A stretch of 6,487 nucleotides of DNA, taken from positions 1 to 6,487 of the forward strand of contig NZ_QPIP01000110.1 of the NCBI RefSeq assembly GCF_003344345.1, written 5' to 3'. The position numbers and the translations under genes were made by a program. A model generated the notes under the pieces. It had not been told where the DNA came from, ran no database searches, and saw only the letters and a program-made list of their open reading frames with translations. The DNA is from Wolbachia endosymbiont of Cylisticus convexus. GTDB lineage: Bacteria; Pseudomonadota; Alphaproteobacteria; Rickettsiales; Anaplasmataceae. Shown here piece by piece: positions 1 to 6,351 of the stretch (within the stretch, counting starts at the first letter, position 1; each line of letters opens with the position of its first letter).

Positions 1-23
1 TTCCTTTCAACGATTTTTATCAT
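1..23 (-). CDS. Start of next gene, probably phage portal protein (partial)
   Basis: Only the first seven codons (MIKIVER) are in the window. The ATG at 23-21 shares one base with the gpW stop codon (TAATG arrangement), the typical spacing of a translationally coupled gene. In lambda-type packaging operons the gene after gpW is the portal protein (gpB), the dodecameric ring through which DNA enters the head, so portal is the expected product. This is inferred from gene order alone, because seven residues cannot identify a family. Confidence 0.4.
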
Positions 24-247
24 TATATGATCCCCTTACTCGTTGAAAAAACAATTTTCCTCTTTGGCTTCATACCTGCAACTTTTAACTCAGCCTTAAT
101 TCGTTGTCTTAAATTCAATAAATCATTTATATCTACTTCTGCATAACGGACAACATGGTCACCATATGCAATTGATACTACTCTTTCTCCACTTTGTAGC
201 TTCTTTATTGCTTGTTCAACTTGAGACAAATACTCTTCGTTATACAT
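23..247 (-). CDS. gpW-like phage head-tail joining protein
   Basis: A complete 74-residue protein, close to the length of lambda gpW (about 68). It has the family layout: an N-terminal amphipathic helix (YLSQVEQAIKKLQSGE), a short beta hairpin (VVSIAYGDHVVRYAEVD) and a second helix (INDLLNLRQRIKAEL), ending in a basic tail. In lambda, gpW joins the portal of the DNA-filled head and is needed before the tail can attach. The ATG at 247 lies inside the end of the terminase gene (8-base overlap), with a weak GG/GGA-rich stretch just upstream, so translation probably depends on coupling. It directly follows terL and precedes a likely portal gene, which matches lambda order A-W-B. The reading frame is clean, unlike its upstream neighbours. 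Identification rests on the pattern of the protein and its position, and both agree. Confidence 0.85.
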   Translation of the reverse strand: MYNEEYLSQVEQAIKKLQSGERVVSIAYGDHVVRYAEVDINDLLNLRQRIKAELKVAGMKPKRKIVFSTSKGII

Positions 248-2056
248 TTTCCAACCACTTACTCTGTCTTACTTTTTTAGGCTTTTTACTTTCCATTTTT
301 CCACTCAAACTATTCCATTTACTCTCTGGCCATCGATCAATCCCAAGTGCAATAGATGCAGCTCTGGCATAAATCCGGCAATCTAGTACCTCATTTCTTT
401 CTCTTACCTTTTGCCACTCTTGTTTGGTGTAGCCTTTTACTACCTTGCTGACTAATTGCTCTGCCGTTAGCTGTTTGAAATATTCAGGTGCATACTCCGG
501 AAAATGACAGTATCCTACTGGAGCTTCTTCACCTTCTTTTAAAATATTAAGCAATTGAAAAAGCTCTGACTTTAATATCGATACTCCTACTGGCCAGAGC
601 TTTATTCCTCTTTTCAGCTTTTGCCCTCCAACTGTTATATCAACTCTACTTGGGCTGCTAAGTGGCACTAGGGCTTTATTTACACCTTTCACTGCCATTA
701 CTCTTCCAGATCCTTGATGACTTCTCACCCAGTTGTAAACTTCCTGCGTTGCATACCCTGCATCAACTGCCATCATGCTTATCATATATTCAAGACCATT
801 TTCACCGATAAAATGATGATTAAGTAATTCTGAAAGCTTTCCCCATACTTCCCTACCTCCTGTATCTCCTTCAAATACTTGGTAGTCTATTGACCAATTT
901 TCTCTGCCTTTTCCCCAGGCTACAACTTCTACTTCTAAACGATCTTTTTGAACATCTACTCCTGCTGTGAGAACTACTTCGCCTTTTGGTACTGTGCCTA
1001 CGGGAAAAAATTCTCTCCTGTTAAATAATTGCTTCCAATCGGTACTTCTCCTTTGTCTACCCAAGTTTCTCCTAAAGTGGTATTTATCCAAACTTTTAGT
1101 AATTGTTCACTTTCCTTTGCATGGAGAAAATCCTCTACTGCTTGTTGCCAACTATACCAGCCAACTGGACTATAAAGACTTGAAAGATGAAATCCTTTTT
1201 TCTCACCTTTTACTCTATTAGTAGGCCTCCATTCTCCACGCTCAAGCATCTCTGTCTTTTGATGATTTTCTATCTTTTTACCACATTCTATACATATATA
1301 GTGTGCTGTATTTGGATTTTTATCTTCCCATTTTATTTGTGACCATTTTAATATTTGGTAATAATTACAATGCGGACATGGTACAAAAAAATATCTCTTA
1401 TCTGTTGCTTCAAATTCTTTCTCAATTCTGCTTATTCCATGGTGTTGATACTAAAAAAATCTTTCGCCGTGCAAATGTATTAGTTCGAGCAATACTGAGC
1501 AGTACTGGATCTCCTTCTCCACCTGAGTCTCCTGGATAGGCGTCTATTTCATCAAGAAAGAGATATTTTACTGGCATAGATCGGAGGCTTACACTGCTGT
1601 TTGCTCCGGTTATTACTACTATTCCACCTTGAAATTCCTTACTCTGCACAGTATTGCCTGAGTCTCTTGACCTTGGGTCTTTTACTTTACTTTTTAAACA
1701 TGGCGTACTCTCTATTAACGGCGCAAATCTTCCCTTTGACCAACGTTTTCCCACTTCAACTGTTGGCTGTACTACTAACATTTGGCCAGGAGTCTGATCT
1801 ATAATATAACCTATCCAATTATTTCCTGCTTCTGTTCCCCCAATCTGCACTCCTTTCATGAATACTATTTTCTCTGCTGGTGAGGACGGAGAAAGTGAAT
1901 CCATGATTTCTTTAAGGTATGGCGTTCTCTCTGTTCTCCATTTACCTGGCTCTGATGCTGCAGTTGGGGCTAAAACTCGATACTCATTCGCCCACTCTGA
2001 TACTTTAAGTTGCGGATCTGGTCTAAACCTTCAGAAAATGATGTTGCGTATATCAT
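240..2056 (-). pseudogene. Phage terminase large subunit (GpA family), three frameshifts
   Basis: This is the motor and nuclease that packages phage DNA. The ATG at 2056 begins MIYATSFSEGL and overlaps the ankyrin stop codon (ATGA). Splicing the frames gives about 605 residues, a normal length for this family. Visible parts in spliced numbering are: a deviant Walker A, KGVQIGGTE (about 68-76); Walker B, YLFLDEIDAYP (about 165-175); the coupling motif VSTP (about 203-206); a zinc-finger-like pair CPHC/CIEC (about 227-258); and the nuclease acidic residues in AGVDVQ (D368), AVDAGY (D432) and NEVLDCR (D559). The frame changes at three places: near 2024 (one base lost after SEGL, resuming at RPDPQL), near 1437-1445 (one base gained after STP, resuming at GISRIE), and near 1040-1043 (one base lost after KGEVP, resuming at DWKQLF). 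Each join restores smooth homology-like sequence. As written no full-length enzyme can be made. The longest single-frame pieces are the ATPase part (1904-1422) and the nuclease part (1091-240). Confidence 0.9.
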
Positions 2057-2625
2057 TGTCTGCATCTACTCACAATTGCAACATCATTAACAGTAGAACT
2101 ACACTCCTCCAATTCCATAAACATCTTTTTCTGAAATTCCTTTTCTATATATCTTTTGCTCATCTCACTTACCATTATTGCTACAACAAGCGCAAATATC
2201 CCTGTTATTGTTGCAAAAATGATTGCACTGCTTATTGTTGCTGCTGTTAAACCTATATATGCTGCCATTGCTACTGCGCTAACTGTAATACAGATGCAGA
2301 TAATATTATTATGTTTTTTCATCCTTTTATCTGCTATTTCTCTCTGTGCTATATATTTATTATGAAGGGTTGGAAAATTAACAACGGTATCTCTGCAGAG
2401 TAACGCTCCATTTTTTTCATTAAATAAAACTTTTAGTAATTCTAAACTATTTGACTTGATTGCTAAGTGCAAAACAGGTGTATAGTTTGCTCCTTTTTTC
2501 AGTAGTAATTTTACTACATGTAAATGTCCTTTTTCTGCAGCAAGGTAAATCGGTGATAGACCTTTATTATTTACAATATCAATATCGATTTCTTCTTTTA
2601 AAATTGTATCTACAACTCCTCTTTG

Positions 2626-2718
2626 TGCAGCTAAATGTAGTAGACTATTCTTTTCAGAACCGTATTTATTACTCATCAAAGCCTTCTTTATCTTAGGTTT
2701 AGCGTAATCAAATGGTGT
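2626..2718 (-). repeat. Internal ankyrin module, copy B (downstream)
   Basis: This segment encodes TPFDYAKPKIKKAL, then NKYGSEKNSLLHLAA. It matches copy A at 3209-3310 in protein and visibly in DNA: both contain the + strand string ccgtattt and end in gcgtaatc. It marks a larger internal duplication of the ankyrin array. Confidence 0.75.
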
Positions 2719-3208
2719 CTTACCGCTATCGTCTTTTACCAGAGGGTCTATATCTTCTCGCGTTAGTAAAACTTCTATTGTTTTAAGTCTTTCAGCGTAA
2801 TGTAGTGGTGTTCTATTTTCGTAGTCTTGCAAATTGACTTGAGCATTAGGCTCCTTTATTAAGCATTTCAGAATATCAAGACATAAATCTCTTTCATCGT
2901 AATTAGTATTACTTACAGCTATATGAACAGGTATTGAGTTTTGTCCCATGCGTGCACTATTTACATCTGCTCCAAGCTTCAGCAGTAACTTTACTATCTC
3001 TAACTTTTTATTATTAACTGCATAGTGCATTGGTTCGTGCATCAAAGACATCTATTTCAGCTTTTCCTTCTCTTATCAAAATCTTTACAACTTCTGCATG
3101 TCCTATCCCTGCTGCTAGATGTAATGGAGTATGATGCAGAGCATTTCGTACATTAACATCAATACCCTTTCTTATTAAATATCTAACGGCATTAATTTCA
3201 CCTATCAT

Positions 3209-3310
3209 TGCAGCTAAGTGAAGTAAACTATCTTGTTCTGATCCGTATTTGTTATTAATTAGCGCTTTCAATATTTCTGCTTTTTTCCCTTCTTTGGCGT
3301 AATCAAGAAC
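3209..3310 (-). repeat. Internal ankyrin module, copy A (upstream)
   Basis: This segment encodes VLDYAKEGKKAEILKAL, then NKYGSEQDSLLHLAA, the counterpart of copy B about 590 bases further downstream in transcription. The flanks also match in order (KCLI, TPLHxA, a DP/NPxV-D motif, DYAK), so the duplicated unit is probably 450-550 bases long. Confidence 0.75.
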
Positions 3311-3496
3311 CATCATTATCTTCTACAAAAGGATTAATATTCTTTTTCGTAAGCAGCAGATCCACCATGCTTAAATTCTATAGCACAATGTAGTGGTGTC
3401 TTTCCATTTAATCCTCTGACATTAACATCTACTCCCGGTTGATTGATGAGACATTTTATTAACTCTAAACTTAGCCATTTTATATTCAAAATCTTT

Positions 3497-3978
3497 TTAT
3501 ATTTGAAATTTAGTGTTAGATAATTCTTGTAATGAGTTTGTAATCTCTTCGGTTAGCGCCATATGAATCTTTTCAGTGTCACTCAGTGATGCAAGTAGTG
3601 CTGAAACTCTATTCGGAATATTAAGCAAATTATTACGGACAACTCTTGCTACATTAAATGCTTCGCGCTTTACTTCCTCTACTGCTACAAGTTCACCAAT
3701 CTCAGCTTTTGCCTTTGCCTCAAGCAGTTTACCTCGTTCCATTTCATTTTTTATTCTAGTTTTTAGCAACATCGTGGAAAGGTTACTTGTATTTTCGTTT
3801 TCTGGATTTTTCCTCCTCAGTGGCTGACTTGGATCTCTTATTGCCGCTACTGCTTCATTTGCTTGTTCTCTATTGATCAAACCATCCTCCAACTTAACTA
3901 TTCCTTTTTTACTAAATAACAGACATATTGCTTTGATACTCCTATCTCTCTTGCCCATTCTGTTTGCGTGATTTTCAC
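3497..3978 (-). pseudogene. Nu1-like terminase small subunit, one frameshift
   Basis: This is the DNA-recognition subunit that would hand phage DNA to the large terminase. A GTG at 3978, preceded at 9 bases by a weak AGG, opens MKITQTEWAREIGVSKQYV, a helix-turn-helix of the MerR/Nu1 winged-helix kind. That frame stops after LVKKE. Adding one A in the A6 run at 3905-3910 carries it into the long downstream frame (GIVKLEDGLINREQANEAV), giving about 160 residues. The rest fits the family: a basic linker, a long charged helix (KLLEAKAKAEIGELVAVEEV), then RNNLLNIPNRVSALLASL and a final helix. Without the correction the downstream frame has an ATG at 3958 that would give a 153-residue protein with a nonsense helix-turn-helix. 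Position before terL, with the ankyrin gene between them, supports the call. Either the gene is broken or the A-run is a site of slippage or miscounting. Confidence 0.8.
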
Positions 3979-4162
3979 TTTTTTTTGCCTATTTTTTACG
4001 AGTTTTCTTCTTGAGTCTCTGAAAAGGTTTTGCCAGTATCAGCAATTCCCTACCTGTTTATACTTGCCAATATTTTAGAGATATTTTACTAGCATAAAGC
4101 GGAGTACTCCGGTTTATAGCTGCTTTCTTTTTATATAGTGAAATTTGTCTATAAAAGTTCTT
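3979..4162. other. Intergenic gap upstream of the packaging operon
   Basis: These 184 bases lie between the small membrane protein and the Nu1-like gene and are the largest non-coding gap in the window. They contain the palindrome at 4100-4111, AT-rich stretches that could serve as a -10 box (TATATA on the minus strand near 4136-4141), and an 8-base A-run just before the GTG start. I could not pair the -10 candidate with a convincing -35 at 16-18 bases. This is the natural place for a packaging-operon promoter, but that is inference. Confidence 0.4.
4100..4111. repeat. Perfect 12-base palindrome within a longer imperfect dyad
   Basis: The sequence cggagtactccg reads the same on both strands. 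After one mismatch on each side the symmetry resumes (ataaa at 4094-4098 against tttat at 4113-4117), and with a one-base bulge it continues into tagc/gct, so the dyad spans about 4090-4121. There is no T-run after it on either strand and almost no loop, so it does not look like an intrinsic terminator. It sits about 120 bases before the Nu1-like start, where a repressor or activator operator would be expected. A recombinase attachment site is a weaker alternative. Confidence 0.6.
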
Positions 4163-4592
4163 TCAACTAATACTATAAATTACATCTTTGTAGTTATGAG
4201 ATTCAACCACTACTTGCTCTAGCGTTAAACTGCTGCATTTAGCATCTTTACTATGGTTTTCTTCAAGCACTTTTGTCCTTGCTTCCTTTATTTCCTCAAT
4301 GAACTTTCCATTAACTTTTTCTGGTTCAATTCTTTCCTCACAATATACAAGATTTGTGCAATTTGTTTTTCTGTAGTAATGTAGTCCAAGGAATATCACT
4401 GATAGTGCAAGTATACTCGAGCCTACAAGTAGTGATAGCCCTACGTTATTAATCAAAGCGTTCTGGTAAAACTTCTGTACACTATTAATACCACCTTCTA
4501 CATACAGTAATAAAGGCCATACTATATTTGCAGCAACCAAACTGCTTAATACTGACTACTACGACAATGTTGTAAATTTTGACCTTTTTCAT
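4163..4592 (-). pseudogene. Small two-helix membrane protein of unknown function, one frameshift
   Basis: The long frame here has no ATG at all. It opens after a stop at 4558-4556, and its first possible initiator is a TTG at 4540. An ATG at 4592 in another frame gives MKKVKIYNIVVVV. Shifting by one base near 4557 joins this to SVLSSLVAANIVWPLLLYV, making one continuous hydrophobic helix behind a basic N-terminus. A second helix follows (LSLLVGSSILALSVIFLGL), then a soluble tail of about 70 residues with a charged helix (KFIEEIKEARTKVLEENH). The spliced product has about 142 residues. The basic start suggests a signal anchor, with the tail probably cytoplasmic if the two helices form a hairpin. 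From the ATG the gene would overlap the recombinase end by 47 bases. I do not recognise the family. The TTG start giving 125 residues is the alternative if there is no frameshift. Confidence 0.55.
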
Positions 4593-6174
4593 TGTTATGT
4601 TCTGTAGAATGAGATATATCTTTTACTCGAAACACTATATTTACTTCTTCAATATCAACTTCAATTCGCTTAACTAATATTCTGATAACATTACGTTTAG
4701 TTAGCCAATCTAAATCATCAAGCTTTGATTTAATATTGGAAAAAAACTCTTCTAAATTGGTTACAACGAGAGTTAATTCTTGTTGTAGATTTTTTCGATT
4801 GAATATTTTTTTCTTTTCCTCTTCAACTATTTTTAAGCTCTGTTTTGCTGCTTTAATTCGTGGTTCAAATTCTTCTTTGCTAATATACCCTTGAGTATAG
4901 CTATCAATAAGTCTTGAAATGCCTTGTTTCAGCTTATCATCTTGTTTTTTAAGTGAATCAGTTATTTGATCACATGGTGATTTTTGAAGTTCTGAAAGCC
5001 TACGCTGATATTCCTTTAAAATTCTGTTTGGATTTTTTAATAGGCTTTTAACTTCTTCCCACACAGCTGTCTCTAATGTAGAAGCACGAATTGTTTTACT
5101 ATTACAAATCTTATTACCAGCAAAACGGTAAGCATCTGCGCCAATACAACGATAACATTTTTTTTGAGACTTGCCATATCTTTTAGCATAATAAGAATAC
5201 TGGCAACGCTTGCATACCAATAAGCCTTGCAATAGATTAGTTGTTCCTATTTGTCTTGCTCTTTGCCTTTTTGCGTTCTCAGCTAATTGCTTTTGAACTA
5301 TATCAAACAAATCTTCATCAACTATTTTAGGTACTGGAATGTAAATCCAATGTTCCCTTTCAACACGATAGGTAGAACTATTCTTTTTAGGTTGTTCACA
5401 GGAATGTTTGTATGGTCTTATTTGCGGCAGCTTTGCACCTACCTTTGTTTTACCAAAAGCTGCTTGTCCTTTATAGACAGGATTTTTTAGTGTACCACAA
5501 AGCGTGCCTTTATTCCAGCATTTTCCCTTCGCTGACATGATAGACATGGTATTTAGCTGGCGACATACTTCTCCAGCACTCATTCTTTCTCTGCCTATCC
5601 AAGAAAATAGCTTACGAACCACTTCCGCTTCTTCTTCATGAACTTCAAACCGAGCTTGCCCTCCTTCCATCTGTTTATTTATATAACGGTAGCCGTAAGG
5701 AGCTCTACACATTACATTTACACTACCTTTTTTAGCTGCATAAATTTTTCCTCGACGACATCTTTCAGTAATCTTTGTGTGTTCATATTCTGCTATCATA
5801 CCTTGCATTTGTAACAATAAATGAGCTTCTGGACTATCATTAATCTGATTATTTAAAAAAATTACTTCTACTTTTGCTTTCTGTAATTCTTCAAGTAAAA
5901 CCATCTGATATGCATATTTACGCGATAAACGATCAGGAGAATGAATATAGATTATGTCAATTTTACCTTCTGCTACTTTATTACGTAATTTTTCTAAGGC
6001 AGGACGAACTAAATTAGATCCACTATAGCCATTATCAACGAATTTATGTTCATCTAGCAATTCATGCCCATCTGCTTTAATTTTATTTTCTAAAGCTGAA
6101 AGTTGACTTGCAATCGTATTCTCTTGTACTTGTTTTTCTGAAGAAACTCTTGCATATAAGCTTACTGTTAACAT
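4546..6174 (-). CDS. Large serine recombinase (phage integrase/excisionase)
   Basis: This 542-residue protein would integrate or excise the prophage by cutting both DNA partners through a serine-DNA link. The N-terminal resolvase domain shows YARVSS with catalytic Ser11, DNGYSG (47-52), RPAL (57-60) and PDRLSR (80-85). The recombinase domain follows, with RAPYGYRY (157-164), AGEVCRQLN and LKNPVYKGQAAFGK (229-242). A zinc ribbon uses C321, C324, C343 and C357. A long charged coiled-coil region covers about 384-460, and the protein ends in a region with VIRILVKRIEVDI. I start at 6174 because AAGGAGG lies 5 bases upstream and the residues after it align with the family. An ATG at 6207 would add 11 residues but has no good site and follows a stop codon directly. 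The frame is uninterrupted and all motifs are present, so it may be functional although its neighbours are broken. The last 15 residues overlap the possible start of the next gene. Confidence 0.95.
   Translation of the reverse strand: MLTVSLYARVSSEKQVQENTIASQLSALENKIKADGHELLDEHKFVDNGYSGSNLVRPALEKLRNKVAEGKIDIIYIHSPDRLSRKYAYQMVLLEELQKAKVEVIFLNNQINDSPEAHLLLQMQGMIAEYEHTKITERCRRGKIYAAKKGSVNVMCRAPYGYRYINKQMEGGQARFEVHEEEAEVVRKLFSWIGRERMSAGEVCRQLNTMSIMSAKGKCWNKGTLCGTLKNPVYKGQAAFGKTKVGAKLPQIRPYKHSCEQPKKNSSTYRVEREHWIYIPVPKIVDEDLFDIVQKQLAENAKRQRARQIGTTNLLQGLLVCKRCQYSYYAKRYGKSQKKCYRCIGADAYRFAGNKICNSKTIRASTLETAVWEEVKSLLKNPNRILKEYQRRLSELQKSPCDQITDSLKKQDDKLKQGISRLIDSYTQGYISKEEFEPRIKAAKQSLKIVEEEKKKIFNRKNLQQELTLVVTNLEEFFSNIKSKLDDLDWLTKRNVIRILVKRIEVDIEEVNIVFRVKDISHSTEHNNEKGQNLQHCRSSQY
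4559..4572 (+). repeat. 14-base inverted repeat, left copy
   Basis: The string ctacgacaatgttg here is the exact reverse complement of positions 6471-6484. It lies in the last codons of the recombinase and at the frameshift site of the following membrane gene. Together the two copies bracket the recombinase gene. Confidence 0.45.
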
Positions 6175-6349
6175 TTGATCCTCCTTGAAGTTCTTTTTTA
6201 TTTGCATTTACTGAATACTTTAGCACTGGCATTAATTTTGTGTAGGCGTCTAATAAATATACCTCTGCCAACCTATCAGGTTCATAACTAACTCGTATGG
6301 CAAATCTTTCTTTACTGTTCATAACATTCCATTTAAATAATATGCTCAT
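6083..6349 (-). CDS. Small ORF overlapping the recombinase start, possible truncated gene
   Basis: An 88-residue ORF starts 2 bases after the previous stop and runs 92 bases into the recombinase in another frame, an unusually long overlap. Residues about 12-45 look like real protein (ERFAIRVSYEPDRLAEVYLLD), while the last 30 or so residues, in the overlap, are basic and low in pattern. This suggests a gene whose original end was replaced or shifted. The strand pattern (I-R-V-x-Y-x-P-x-x-L-x-x-V-Y-L-L-D) recalls the C-terminal beta-barrel of Mu-type transposases, but the match is short and the preceding gene does not look like a transposase core. The recombinase ribosome binding site is embedded in its codons for LQGG. 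The translated start could also be the ATG ten codons in. Confidence 0.45.
   Translation of the reverse strand: MSILFKWNVMNSKERFAIRVSYEPDRLAEVYLLDAYTKLMPVLKYSVNANKKELQGGSNVNSKLICKSFFRKTSTREYDCKSTFSFRK
6180..6186 (-). promoter_or_regulatory. Strong ribosome binding site of the recombinase
   Basis: AAGGAGG on the minus strand ends 5 bases before the ATG at 6174. It is the only near-perfect Shine-Dalgarno site I see before a gene start in the window, and it decides the recombinase start against the ATG at 6207. Confidence 0.85.
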
Positions 6350-6351
6350 TA

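Larger units (their letters stand above)
2053..3477 (-). pseudogene. Ankyrin-repeat protein with C-terminal membrane hairpin, three frameshifts
   Basis: Spliced across frames this encodes roughly 470 residues of ankyrin repeats followed by two hydrophobic helices. Clear repeats include NGKTPLHCAIEF, HHTPLHLAAGIGHAEVVKIL, EPMHYAVNNKKLEIVKLLL, NRTPLHYAERLKTIEVLL and LSPIYLAAEKGHLHVVKLLL. Near the C-terminus, about 2307-2167, lie two membrane segments (IICICITVSAVAMAAYIG and IIFATITGIFALVVAIMV), then a charged tail. Frame changes occur near 3360-3368 (FKHG to VDLLLTKK), near 3305-3313 (EDNDG to VLDYAKEG) and near 3035-3045 (DVFDA to EPMHYAV). The frame stays open upstream of 3477 to about 3558 without an ATG, so the true start is unknown (TTG or ATG after another indel). 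Ankyrin proteins bind other proteins and are abundant in Wolbachia and its phages, sometimes as candidate host-interacting factors. No target can be read here. The stop codon overlaps the terminase start. Confidence 0.88.

Noticed and set aside
998..1249. A separate 83-residue gene between the terminase pieces
   Set aside because: Its frame is open upstream to about 1438 and carries the terminase middle. It is one segment of the frame-shifted terminase.
1303..1539. Plus-strand ORF opposite the terminase frameshift region
   Set aside because: The minus strand here spliced gives the terminase zinc-finger motifs CPHC and CIEC, so the plus-strand frame is a shadow.
2156..2365. Plus-strand ORF of 69 residues, very hydrophobic
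   Set aside because: It is antisense to the membrane hairpin of the ankyrin gene. Its hydrophobicity mirrors that coding, and it has no ribosome site or family pattern.
3014..3316. A separate 100-residue ankyrin gene upstream of a 332-residue one
   Set aside because: The two frames overlap and join smoothly within one ankyrin repeat (DVFDA to EPMHYAV), and a third and fourth frame continue upstream, so this is one broken gene.
4090..4121. Intrinsic terminator for the membrane-protein gene
   Set aside because: The dyad is centred on a perfect palindrome with no natural loop and no following T-run on either strand.
3979..4162. Sigma-70 promoter for the packaging operon
   Set aside because: A TATATA box and TTGAAA-like boxes exist on the minus strand, but the best pair is about 23 bases apart, too far for a normal promoter.
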